DNA from: Polaribacter sp. SA4-12
Lineage (GTDB): Bacteria > Bacteroidota > Bacteroidia > Flavobacteriales > Flavobacteriaceae
Direction of reading: 5' to 3'
Length of the DNA stretch: 64,000 nt
NCBI RefSeq assembly: GCF_002163675.1
Contig: NZ_CP019334.1
Location: forward strand, 2,895,501 to 2,959,500
The position numbers and the translations under genes are program-made. Under the pieces are notes generated by a model. The model was not told the origin of the DNA, ran no database searches, and saw nothing but the letters and a program-made list of their open reading frames with translations. The first letter of the stretch is position 1. Each line of letters starts with the position of its first letter. Of the stretch, positions 45,868 to 53,073 are shown one piece after another.

Positions 45868-46236
45868 TTGGTACTGGACTCAACATTAACGGATTTATTA
45901 ATAGTAGAAGATAACCCTTTTATTGGGGAAAGTATTGTTAATGCAGCTAAAGAACATAGTGGTATAGGTGCTCTTCATTTAACAGAAACTTTACAAGAAG
46001 CAATTTCTTTTTTAAATGTTACTAATTTTGGTGTAATTGTCCTTGACTTAAATTTGCCAGATGGAAGTGGTTTAGAGCTATTGAAATTGATTAAAGAAAA
46101 ACAAATAAAAACTAAAGTTTTTGTTTTTTCTGTAAATACAGAACTAAAAAAAATTTGTTTAAGATATGGAGCTTCTGCTTTTTTCGATAAAGCGAATGAT
46201 TTTGATAAATTAATTGAAACGATTAAAGCAGCTTAA
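45868..46236 (+). CDS. Stand-alone receiver-domain protein
   Basis: 122 residues: a single CheY-like receiver with Asp15 (IVEDN), phospho-acceptor Asp60 (VIVLDLNLPDGSG) and Lys in FFDKAND. No output domain. It may be a phosphate sink or an intermediary for the giant kinase upstream. The start must be TTG at 45868: the frame is open from 45832 but has no ATG or GTG before the first beta strand. It has its own consensus promoter and lies 124 bp after the LuxR-type gene. 46237-46502 holds no gene I can see. Confidence 0.82.
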   Translation: MVLDSTLTDLLIVEDNPFIGESIVNAAKEHSGIGALHLTETLQEAISFLNVTNFGVIVLDLNLPDGSGLELLKLIKEKQIKTKVFVFSVNTELKKICLRYGASAFFDKANDFDKLIETIKAA

Positions 46237-46502
46237 CTAAAAAGTGGTTTTTCTTTAAATTTAACAATTCTAATATCTTTTTATTTTGACTAAGTTTAGC
46301 AATTACAAAAAGTTAGGTGTTAATAGGTTAGTTTTACTTTTCTTTTAATAAAATTATAGAAGTAAATACCAATATCATATTCTTCAATAATCTACTAATT
46401 AGATACACAAATATCTTCTAATCTTAGGAGTAAATAAATCCATAAAAATTTCTAAGTAAAACCTTTTTTGAAGAGAAGATTTTTGAGATTTTATTTAATA
46501 TA

Positions 46503-46532
46503 AAAAAAATCCAGCTTTAGGCTGGATTTTTT
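46503..46532 (-). terminator. Terminator of unit 1 (R1-R2, paralog 1)
   Basis: Arms AAAAAATCCAGC and GCTGGATTTTTT, A- and T-runs on both sides. It closes the minus-strand transcript containing R2 and R1. Confidence 0.82.
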
Positions 46533-46537
46533 AAGGG

Positions 46538-46627
46538 TTCATATCATAAAGAAAGAGGATTGGAGAAAGTTAGAGAGACCCCTACGTACCTAGAGCAATC
46601 TCCTTTGTCCTCTATCTTTTATATGAA
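46538..46627 (-). ncRNA. R element 1 (structured 3' UTR RNA)
   Basis: 90-nt element. Nested pairings: TTCATAT/ATATGAA (46538-46544 with 46621-46627), AGAGGA/TCCTCT (46554-46559 with 46608-46613), GGAGA/TCTCC (46562-46566 with 46599-46603). The apical part carries the conserved ACGTAGGGGT (minus-strand reading). Second of two tandem R copies downstream of paralog 1. Confidence 0.7.
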
Positions 46628-46685
46628 ATGTGTTCGTTTAATTCTTTGTTTTATTAGGTCTAATTATAAGTTTTGTTTTAAGGGG

Positions 46686-46776
46686 TTCATATCATAAAGA
46701 AAGAGGATAGGAGAAAGTTAGAGAGACCCCTACGTATCAAGAGCAATCTCCTTTGTCCTCTGTTTGTTTATATGAA
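46686..46776 (-). ncRNA. R element 2 (structured 3' UTR RNA)
   Basis: Same three nested stems as R1 with outer TTCATAT/ATATGAA. It begins just after the stop of paralog 1, 148 bp from R1. Confidence 0.7.
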
Positions 46777-46781
46777 AAGTA

Positions 46782-47216
46782 TTAGTTTATTTTTTTCATT
46801 TTACCTGTCCAACTTCTACCACCTAATGTAGATTGGTAATAGATATAACCATTTTTAACTTTATTTATTTTCATGTTTAATTTAGTACCGTTTCTAAAAG
46901 GAAAATTAGGTAGGTTAGATTCAAGTATTGTCATTTCACATTCCGTTTCAGAAGTCCATAAAAGACTAGATTTAATAGAGTGTTGTTTATTATTAAAATA
47001 TTCGATATGTCTGTTTTCTGTAAAAACAACTAAAACATTATCACCTTTATATTTATATGTATAAGTAGTTTCTTCTAATAAAGGAACTATTTTATTACTC
47101 GCTTCATTATAATTAACATTGTCATAATTATTCGTTGGAGTATTCATTGCTATATCTTGTGCTCCAGTTGAAAAAGATATTATTAGAACTGTAATAAGTA
47201 GTTGTAATTTTTTCAT
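46782..47216 (-). CDS. Secreted ~144-residue array protein, paralog 1
   Basis: 144 residues: signal peptide (MKKLQLLITVLIISFSTGA), then a variable stretch of about 12 residues and a highly conserved beta-rich domain (TYTYKYKGDNVLVVFTE; WTSETECEMTILE; YIYYQSTLGGRSWTGKMKK) with one Cys. Almost identical to paralog 2 and close to paralogs 3 and 4. No known family recognised; a lipocalin-like or small beta-barrel fold is possible. Followed by two R elements. Confidence 0.8.
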   Translation of the reverse strand: MKKLQLLITVLIISFSTGAQDIAMNTPTNNYDNVNYNEASNKIVPLLEETTYTYKYKGDNVLVVFTENRHIEYFNNKQHSIKSSLLWTSETECEMTILESNLPNFPFRNGTKLNMKINKVKNGYIYYQSTLGGRSWTGKMKKIN

Positions 47217-47330
47217 AATAAAATTTTTTGAGGGTTAAAAATCAATCATACATATACTAATAAGTACACTATAAAGATATATAAGATTCTAAGGCAACTC
47301 AATAGGTAATTTTCTTATTTTTTCAATTAA
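47217..47330 (-). promoter_or_regulatory. Shared promoter/leader, paralog 1
   Basis: Minus strand: TTGAG, then TATCTTTA (47272-47279, near the -7 consensus), a TACTTATTAGTATATGTA imperfect palindrome, and AACCCTC about 13 bases before ATG. Conserved in all four paralogs and, in modified form, the barrel gene. Confidence 0.6.
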
Positions 47331-47393
47331 GGTAAAAAAGTATATAATTTTTAGTGAGTTTGTTTATTTGAATAATTTGTTTTTTTATAAAAT

Positions 47394-47420
47394 AAAAATC
47401 CAGCTTAAAGCTGGATTTTT
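47394..47420 (-). terminator. Terminator of unit 2 (R3-R5, paralog 2)
   Basis: Arms AAAAATCCAGC/GCTGGATTTTT around TTAAA. Confidence 0.85.
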
Positions 47421-47426
47421 TAGGGG

Positions 47427-47516
47427 TTCATATAATAAAGAAAAAGGAATGGAGAAAGTTAGAGAGACCCCTACGTATCTTGAGCAATCTCCTCTGTCCT
47501 CTATTTTTTATATGAA
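47427..47516 (-). ncRNA. R element 3
   Basis: Outer TTCATAT/ATATGAA retained. The AGAGGA arm has become AAAGGA on the plus strand, which on the minus strand keeps pairing through a G-U pair. Last of three tandem copies after paralog 2. Confidence 0.65.
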
Positions 47517-47574
47517 ATATTTTTGTTTGTTTTTTTTATTTTCCCCGTCTAACTATAAAATCTGTTTTTAATGA

Positions 47575-47666
47575 TTCAAATAAAAAAGAAAGAGGATTGG
47601 AGAAAGTTAGAGAAACCCCTACGTGTCTATAGCAATCTCCTTTTTCCTCTATTCTTTTTACATGAA
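47575..47666 (-). ncRNA. R element 4
   Basis: AGAGGA/TCCTCT and GGAGA/TCTCC intact. The outer stem is weaker and the apical region has ACGTGTC. The spacers on both sides resemble the end of the paralog gene. Confidence 0.65.
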
Positions 47667-47728
47667 AAAATGTATTCTTTTAATTTTTTATTTTATCAAG
47701 TTTACTAATCAATTCTGTTTTTTAATAA

Positions 47729-47825
47729 GTTCATTTAAATAAAGAAAGGGGATCGGAGAAAGTTAGAGAGACCCCTACGTATCAAGAGCAATCTCCTTTG
47801 TCCCCTATTCTTTTATATAAAGAAC
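47729..47825 (-). ncRNA. R element 5
   Basis: Compensatory change: AGGGGA (47747-47752) pairs with TCCCCT (47801-47806) where other copies have AGAGGA/TCCTCT. The outer arms have become GTTC/GAAC. First copy after paralog 2. Confidence 0.68.
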
Positions 47826-47826
47826 A

Positions 47827-48261
47827 TTAATTTAATTTTTTCATTTTACCTGTCCAGCTTCTACCACCTAAGGTAGATTGGTAATAGATATAACCATTTT
47901 TAACTTTATTTATTTTCATGTTTAATTTAGTACCGTTTCTAAAAGGAAAATTAGGAAGATTAGATTCAAGTATCGTCATTTCACATTCCGTTTCAGAAGT
48001 CCATAAAAGACTAGATTTAATAGAGTGTTGTTTATTATTAAAATATTCTATATGTCTGTTTTCAGTAAAAACAACTAAAACATTATCACCTTTGTATTTG
48101 TATGTATAAGTAGTTTCCTCTAATAAAGGAACTATTTTATTACTCGCTTCATTATAATTAACATTGTCATAATTACTCGCTTGAGTATTCATTGCTAAAT
48201 CTTGTGCTCCAGTTGAAAAAGATATTATTAGAACTGTAATAAGTAGTTGTAATTTTTTCAT
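47827..48261 (-). CDS. Secreted ~144-residue array protein, paralog 2
   Basis: 144 residues, differing from paralog 1 mainly in the short segment after the signal peptide (DLAMNTQASN versus DIAMNTPTNN). The same conserved single-Cys beta domain. The stop is 2 bp before R5, and three R copies follow. The strong identity to paralog 1 implies recent duplication or gene conversion of the pair. Function unknown. Confidence 0.8.
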   Translation of the reverse strand: MKKLQLLITVLIISFSTGAQDLAMNTQASNYDNVNYNEASNKIVPLLEETTYTYKYKGDNVLVVFTENRHIEYFNNKQHSIKSSLLWTSETECEMTILESNLPNFPFRNGTKLNMKINKVKNGYIYYQSTLGGRSWTGKMKKLN

Positions 48262-48370
48262 AATAAAATTTTTTGAGGGTTAAAAATCAATCATACATAT
48301 ATTAATAAGTACACTATAAAGATATATAAGATTCTAAGGCGACTCAATAGGTAATTTTCTTATTCATTCA
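48262..48370 (-). promoter_or_regulatory. Shared promoter/leader, paralog 2
   Basis: Nearly identical to 47217-47330, including TATCTTTA, the TATTAGTATATGTA segment and AACCCTC in the leader. Confidence 0.6.
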
Positions 48371-48470
48371 ATTAAGATAAAAAAATATGATTTTTAGTGA
48401 GTTTGTTAATTTGAGTAATTTGTGTTTTTATAGAAAAAAAGATTCAACAATAAGCCGGATCTTTTAATAA

Positions 48471-48536
48471 GGAAGAGGGTAGGAGAAAGTTAAAGATATC
48501 CCCACATCTCCTGAAGCGATCTCCTTTGTCCTCTAT
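48471..48536 (-). ncRNA. R element 6 (divergent subtype)
   Basis: Core stem retained with GGAGA/TCTCC. The apical part is different: minus strand AGATGT, GGGG, ATATCT makes a 6-bp hairpin with one G-U pair that exists only on the minus strand. Lies after the barrel gene; a weak terminator-like stem AAAGATT/GATCTTT is to the left. Confidence 0.6.
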
Positions 48537-48556
48537 TGTTTTTTTAATAGTTTAAT

Positions 48557-49066
48557 TTATAGTCGATATTTTATTCCAATAAAACCACTAACTATATAAT
48601 CTTCTTCGCAGTTATAAAGTACTTTTAAGTCTTCTCTTTCTGTAAGTTGCCATGTACAAATTAACTTTAACTTATTATTTATTTTGTAGTTAAGTTCTCC
48701 ACTGAGGCTAAAACTGTAAAAACCTTCTTTTTGTCTGTATATTTTTCCATAATCTGCATAGGCGCCAGCACCTATTTTTCCATAAACACTTTTAACAACA
48801 TATCCTGCACCAATAGCGTAACGCTTGTAGTTTTTACCAACTAAATCTGCATACTCTAAAGAAAGGTAAGTTGATAAATGGTTTTTTTTAAGATTGTAAA
48901 CAGGAATTTCAACCTTAGATAAAAGATTAACAGTTAAAGGATCGTTTCCTTTGTTGTCTCCTACTAAGAATAGTCTTACATCTTGTTGTAGAGATATTTC
49001 TATATTGTTTTGGCTATAACTATAAAGACCAAGCATAAAGCAGCAAGTAAATAATATTTTTTTCAT
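48557..49066 (-). CDS. Small outer-membrane beta-barrel protein
   Basis: About 169 residues from ATG 49066; an upstream start at 49093 is not supported. Signal peptide to SYSQ, then alternating beta strands (YLSLEYADLVGKNYKRYAIGAGY, YSFSLSGELNYKINNKLKLICTW) ending in IKYRL, with a terminal-type aromatic pattern. Not similar to the four paralogs but inserted in their array with an R element after it and a related leader, so likely co-regulated. Confidence 0.75.
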   Translation of the reverse strand: MKKILFTCCFMLGLYSYSQNNIEISLQQDVRLFLVGDNKGNDPLTVNLLSKVEIPVYNLKKNHLSTYLSLEYADLVGKNYKRYAIGAGYVVKSVYGKIGAGAYADYGKIYRQKEGFYSFSLSGELNYKINNKLKLICTWQLTEREDLKVLYNCEEDYIVSGFIGIKYRL

Positions 49067-49165
49067 AATTGGGGGTTTATGTAAATTGTACATATACTAA
49101 TATGTACACTATAAAAGTATCGAAGATTGTGAGGTAATTCAATAGGTGAATTTCTTAATCGTTCT
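49067..49165 (-). promoter_or_regulatory. Barrel-gene promoter/leader with perfect palindrome
   Basis: GTACATAT/ATATGTAC (49088-49107) is a perfect 8-bp-arm palindrome where the paralogs have an imperfect one. The leader has ACCCCC (49071-49076, minus strand) four bases before ATG. Confidence 0.6.
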
Positions 49166-49213
49166 AATCAAGATTAAAAAGAAGCTCTTTTGTTAAGTTT
49201 TTTTTATAAATAA

Positions 49214-49238
49214 AAACCCAGCTTTATGCTGGATTTTC
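49214..49238 (-). terminator. Terminator of unit with R7 and paralog 3
   Basis: AAAACCCAGC/GCTGGATTTT stem with one mismatch, T-run on the minus strand. Confidence 0.75.
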
Positions 49239-49245
49239 TAGGGGG

Positions 49246-49335
49246 TTCACGTCATAAAGAAAGAGGATCGGAGAAAGCTAGAGAGACCCCTACGTATCAA
49301 GAGCAATCTCCTTTGTCCTCTGCTTTATTATATAA
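49246..49335 (-). ncRNA. R element 7
   Basis: AGAGGA/TCCTCT (49262-49267 with 49316-49321) and GGAGA/TCTCC intact; the apical region matches R2 and R5. The outer arms no longer pair. Confidence 0.68.
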
Positions 49336-49341
49336 AAATAA

Positions 49342-49776
49342 TTAGTTTAATTTTTTCATTTTACCTGTCCAACTTCTACCACCTAAGGTAGATTGGTAAT
49401 AGATATACCCATTTTTAACTTTATTAATTTTCATATTTAATTTAGTTCCGTTTCTAAAAGGGAAATTCGGTAGATTAGATTCAAGTATTGTCATCTCACA
49501 TTCCGTTTCAGAAGTCCATACAAGATTAGATTTTATAGAATGTTTTTTATTATTAAAGTATTCTATATGTCTGTTTTTAGTAAAAACAACTAAAACATTA
49601 TCTCCTTTATATTTATAAGTATAAGTAGTTTCCTCTAATAAAGGAATGATCTTTTTATTGGCTTCATTATAATTAACGTCATCATAATTACTCATTTGAG
49701 TATTCAATGCTAAGTCTTGGGCTCCAGTTGAAAAAGTTATTATTATAACTGTAATAAGTAGCTGTAATTTTTTCAT
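49342..49776 (-). CDS. Secreted ~144-residue array protein, paralog 3
   Basis: 144 residues from ATG 49776 (the frame continues upstream to 49806 with an unlikely start). Nearly identical to paralog 4; differs from paralogs 1 and 2 at a few sites (KNRHIEYFNNKKHS, SNLVWTSE). Signal peptide MKKLQLLITVIIITFSTGA. One R element follows. Function unknown. Confidence 0.8.
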   Translation of the reverse strand: MKKLQLLITVIIITFSTGAQDLALNTQMSNYDDVNYNEANKKIIPLLEETTYTYKYKGDNVLVVFTKNRHIEYFNNKKHSIKSNLVWTSETECEMTILESNLPNFPFRNGTKLNMKINKVKNGYIYYQSTLGGRSWTGKMKKLN

Positions 49777-49885
49777 AATAAAAATTTTTTGAGGGTTAAA
49801 AATCAATTACACATATACTAATAAGTACACTATAAAGATATATAAGATTATAAGGCAACTCAATAGGTAATTTTCTTAATCTTTC
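49777..49885 (-). promoter_or_regulatory. Shared promoter/leader, paralog 3
   Basis: Same elements as 47217-47330, with slightly different T/A-run lengths. Confidence 0.58.
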
Positions 49886-49950
49886 TAATTAGAGTTAAAA
49901 AAAGAGGACTTTTAATAAGTTTTTATTGTTGATCAATTTGTTTTTTATAA

Positions 49951-49980
49951 AAAAAGATCCAGCTATAAGCTGGATCTTTG
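49951..49980 (-). terminator. Terminator of unit with R8 and paralog 4
   Basis: AAAAGATCCAGC/GCTGGATCTTT stem, extended by a GA/TC pair relative to the others. Confidence 0.82.
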
Positions 49981-49984
49981 CAAG

Positions 49985-50076
49985 GGGGTTTGTTTAATAA
50001 GAAAGAGGTAGAAGAAAGTTAAAGATATCCCCATATCTCAAAGAACGATCTCCTTTGCCCTCTTTTTTTTATATGA
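49985..50076 (-). ncRNA. R element 8 (divergent subtype)
   Basis: AGAGG/CCTCT (50004-50008 with 50059-50063). The apical hairpin AGATAT/ATATCT (50023-50028 with 50033-50038) is perfect, with GGGG as the loop on the minus strand. The inner arm change pairs by G-U only on the minus strand. Confidence 0.66.
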
Positions 50077-50082
50077 AAAGGA

Positions 50083-50517
50083 TTAGTTTAATTTTTTCAT
50101 CTTACCTGTCCAGCTTCTACCACCTAAAGTAGATTGGTAATAGATATACCCATTTTTAACTTTATTAATTTTCATGTTTAATTTAGTTCCGTTTCTAAAA
50201 GGGAAATTCGGTAGATTAGATTCAAGTATTGTCATCTCGCATTCCGTTTCAGAAGTCCATACAAGATTAGATTTTATAGAATGTTTTTTATTATTAAAGT
50301 ATTCTATATGTCTGTTTTTAGTAAAAACGACTAAAACATTATCTCCTTTATATTTATAAGTATAAGTAGTTTCCTCTAATAAAGGAATGATCTTTTTATT
50401 AGCTTCATTATAATTAACGTTATCATAATTACTCGCTTGAGTATTCAATGCTAAGTCTTGGGCTCCAGTTGAAAAAGTTATTATTATAACTGTAATAAGT
50501 AGTTGTAATTTTTTCAT
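50083..50517 (-). CDS. Secreted ~144-residue array protein, paralog 4
   Basis: 144 residues, almost identical to paralog 3; the post-signal segment is DLALNTQASN. Conserved beta-rich single-Cys domain as in the other copies. It is the first unit of the array read on the minus strand. One R8 copy follows its stop by 6 bp. Function unknown. Confidence 0.8.
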   Translation of the reverse strand: MKKLQLLITVIIITFSTGAQDLALNTQASNYDNVNYNEANKKIIPLLEETTYTYKYKGDNVLVVFTKNRHIEYFNNKKHSIKSNLVWTSETECEMTILESNLPNFPFRNGTKLNMKINKVKNGYIYYQSTLGGRSWTGKMKKLN

Positions 50518-50620
50518 AATAAAGGTTTTTGAGGGTTAAAAATCAATTATACATATACTAATAAGTACACTATAAAGATATATAAGATTCTAAGGAAATT
50601 CAATAGGTAATTTTCTTAAT
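50518..50620 (-). promoter_or_regulatory. Shared promoter/leader, paralog 4
   Basis: Same elements as the other paralogs. 50621-50893 beyond it shows no gene I can support. Confidence 0.58.
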
Positions 50621-50893
50621 CTTTCCATTATGGGTGAGAAAGAAGGTGTTTACTGAGGTTATGTTTAGATCATAAAAAATTAAATAAAACATAATTTAAG
50701 ATTCCTTTATCAGCACCATATTTTTCAATAACTTGAACCAGATGATGCAAATGTTTTTAAGGATTTTAATAAAATGAATAGGTGGGTGTTTTTATATAAT
50801 ATTCTTGTTGTAAAGAAGAGGGAAGTGTAGTTAATGGTTTACATAATATTTAGAAATAGAAGGAGTCTGTTTTTGTTGAGTAATTTGTTTAGC

Positions 50894-50928
50894 AAAAAAA
50901 AATCCAGCTTTAAGCTGGATTTCTTTTT
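50894..50928 (-). terminator. TonB-like gene terminator
   Basis: AAATCCAGC/GCTGGATTT with long A and T runs, starting right at the stop codon. Same stem as the array terminators. Confidence 0.82.
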
Positions 50929-51663
50929 TTATGTTCTAACCTCAAATGTTATGGGTATACTGTAACTAACACCTACAGGATTTCCTCTTTGTTTACCTGG
51001 GGTCATTTTTGGAAGTGAGGTAATTATTTTGACTACTTCTTTCTCTAGTCTTGGGTGTGGTCCTCTAGCTCTAACATTAATAACTTTACCTTGTTTACTA
51101 ATTGTAAAAATTACAAATAGTTTCTTTTTACCTGGTTGTAAACCTAATTCATTTGCTAAATTGGTATCAAATCTTCTACCAAAGTGTTCAGTTACTTTTT
51201 TAGTAAAACACTTTTTTAGTTTTGTATTGTTACCTCTACAACCTGGATACACAGGTACATTTTCAATTAATATAAAAGGAATATCTTCTTCAACTTCTTC
51301 AGCTTCTTCAACCTCAATAATATCTTCAGTATCTATAATTACACCTTCATCTTCATCTGTCTCTGTAGATTCAATTACAGTCTCTTCGATTTCTTTTTCA
51401 TCTTCCACAACTGTTATTTGTTCAACTACAGGTGGAGGTGTGTTTTTTGGCGGTGGCTTTACTTCTTGAATTTCGATAATAGGAATATCTTCTTTCATAT
51501 CATCAAACATGTTTGCTTGACCTAAGCCTTTTAAATCATTTCTTTCGTAAGTCTTATGCTCAATTAATGTGTAGGTGATAAATAAGGTAAGTACTAACCC
51601 TATTTGCAAGAAAATTTTACTGTAATTTTCTAATTGTTGTTTTGGATTTTTTTTAATTTCCAT
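50929..51663 (-). CDS. TonB-type energy transducer
   Basis: 244 residues: short cytoplasmic start, one TM helix (IFLQIGLVLTLFITYTLI), a proline and acidic linker (EVKPPPKNTPPP, then a Glu-rich run) and a C-terminal TonB-like domain (VPVYPGCRGNNTKLKKCF, KMTPGKQRGNPVGVSYSIPI). Two Cys are 13-15 residues apart. It transmits proton-motive energy to outer-membrane receptors. Related to the 56981 gene and to the N-terminus of the RemB-like protein. Confidence 0.88.
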   Translation of the reverse strand: MEIKKNPKQQLENYSKIFLQIGLVLTLFITYTLIEHKTYERNDLKGLGQANMFDDMKEDIPIIEIQEVKPPPKNTPPPVVEQITVVEDEKEIEETVIESTETDEDEGVIIDTEDIIEVEEAEEVEEDIPFILIENVPVYPGCRGNNTKLKKCFTKKVTEHFGRRFDTNLANELGLQPGKKKLFVIFTISKQGKVINVRARGPHPRLEKEVVKIITSLPKMTPGKQRGNPVGVSYSIPITFEVRT

Positions 51664-51796
51664 TTTGTAACCCTTTTAAAGTTTATGATTTTAATAATAT
51701 TACTTAAAATAGTTTGCCATAAATTATCAAATTCTTAATAATTTGATTTATGACTGTAAAATTATAAACTATAAGGGCTTTAAAATATGATTTCCA

Positions 51797-52402
51797 TCAT
51801 ACTTTATCATGTACTTTTGTAGGTCTTTTGTTATTCCATAACGTAAGTATGTCTGTGGCCACACTTGCACCACTTCCTGCTGCAATTGCAAACTGACTTC
51901 TCCAGCCAGCAATGGTGCCACAACAATATAAACCTTCTCTTATAAGGTGATTATTGTTTTTAAGTTGAATTCTATCTTTTGTAGGGTTTGCTCTTTGATG
52001 AGGTTCTATTAAGTCGTCTAGACCTATTATTGTAAAGGGCTTAGAGTAGTTTAATGCAATAATTACTATTTTACTTATGTAGGTGTTGTTATTGGATATT
52101 ATTTGATAACCATTTACATCCTCTAGTATAGATACAACTTTCTCATTTTTTATTTGTTTAACATGAGGATATAAAGATGAGAGTTGCTTTTTACCTTCTA
52201 TTAAAATATCTTTCCCTAAAGTTTTGGGAGGTAAGCCTAATACATTATTAAATAAAGCATCTTGTAAGTGAGAAGCTCTTTGATGTGTAATAATCCCTAT
52301 ATTTTTGGGTTTAGCAAAAGGTTTGTTTTTTGCAGAACCTAATACTAAAGCACATTGCATTCCAGATACACCACCACCAATAATAAGAGCATCAAATTTC
52401 AT
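51797..52402 (-). CDS. Short FAD-dependent oxidoreductase
   Basis: About 201 residues from ATG 52402. Dinucleotide-binding start DALIIGGGVSGMQCALVLG and a C-terminal FAD motif YCCGTIAGWRSQFAIAAGSG. Resembles thioredoxin-reductase-like proteins but lacks the NADPH domain and the CxxC motif, so it is about two thirds of the usual length. It begins one base after the MarC stop, a coupled pair. Activity unknown. Confidence 0.8.
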   Translation of the reverse strand: MKFDALIIGGGVSGMQCALVLGSAKNKPFAKPKNIGIITHQRASHLQDALFNNVLGLPPKTLGKDILIEGKKQLSSLYPHVKQIKNEKVVSILEDVNGYQIISNNNTYISKIVIIALNYSKPFTIIGLDDLIEPHQRANPTKDRIQLKNNNHLIREGLYCCGTIAGWRSQFAIAAGSGASVATDILTLWNNKRPTKVHDKV

Positions 52403-52403
52403 T

Positions 52404-52985
52404 TTAAAAAAGCATTTTAATATTTGCTGCAAATAACTTTACAGAAATAGCTAATAAGATTACACCAAATACTTTACGTATTATTTGAATTCCTGTTGGG
52501 CCAATTAATTTTTCAATTTTTGAGGATGTTTTTAAAACGATGTATAAAACGATCATATTTAAAACAACAGCAACAATAATATTCTGTATAGCAAATTCGG
52601 CTCTTAAAGAAAGTAACGTTGTTAAACTTCCTGGACCAGCAATTAAAGGAAAAGCTAGTGGGAAAACGGTAGCAGTAACAGCAGAAGAACTTGCGTCATC
52701 TTTATATAAAGTAATACCTAAAATCATTTCTAAAGCAATAAAAAATAAAATTAATGCTCCTGCAACAGCAAAAGAATGTACATCGATACCAATAAAATGA
52801 AGTAAACTTTGTCCTACAAAAAGAAAAAGGATCATAATGAAACCTGCAATAATTGATGCTTTTTCAGATTGAATATGTCCAGATTTTCTACGTAAATCAA
52901 TAATTATTGGAATATTTCCAATAATATCGATTACAGCAAAAAGAACCATAAAGGCAGTAATAATTTCTTTTAGATTAAAGTTCAT
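52404..52985 (-). CDS. MarC-family membrane protein
   Basis: 193 residues, six TM helices (FMVLFAVIDIIGNIPIII; PLAFPLIAGPGSLTTLL). MarC proteins were named for drug resistance but their transport role is not established. Upstream of the FAD protein gene on the same strand. Confidence 0.88.
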   Translation of the reverse strand: MNFNLKEIITAFMVLFAVIDIIGNIPIIIDLRRKSGHIQSEKASIIAGFIMILFLFVGQSLLHFIGIDVHSFAVAGALILFFIALEMILGITLYKDDASSSAVTATVFPLAFPLIAGPGSLTTLLSLRAEFAIQNIIVAVVLNMIVLYIVLKTSSKIEKLIGPTGIQIIRKVFGVILLAISVKLFAANIKMLF

Positions 52986-53061
52986 GATAAATGAATTTAG
53001 ATTTATGCAAAATTAAAAAACTTAGTTTAGCTAAACGTAAAGTTATAGAAAAAAATAATAC

Positions 53062-53069
53062 TATTTTTG
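53062..53069 (+). promoter_or_regulatory. -7 box TATTTTTG, 4 nt before ATG
   Basis: Consensus box ending four bases before the DUF3109 start, implying a leaderless mRNA. Confidence 0.55.
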
Positions 53070-53073
53070 CGGT

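Noticed and set aside
46538..50076. R repeats as a CRISPR array
   Set aside because: Repeats are ~90 nt with internal stems, separated by genes and gene remnants of unequal length; no regular unique spacers and no cas genes.
46873..50359. Short plus-strand open frames opposite the four paralogs
   Set aside because: Identical antisense shadows of the conserved coding region; their conservation follows from the minus-strand genes.
50690..50770. Minus-strand fragment reading HLHHLVQVIEKYGADKG
   Set aside because: Open for about 24 codons with a stop just before it and no start; possibly a remnant, but too short to support.
51029..51469. 146-codon plus-strand serine-rich frame
   Set aside because: Antisense to the acidic linker of the TonB-type gene; composition is an artefact of GAA/GAT codons read backwards.
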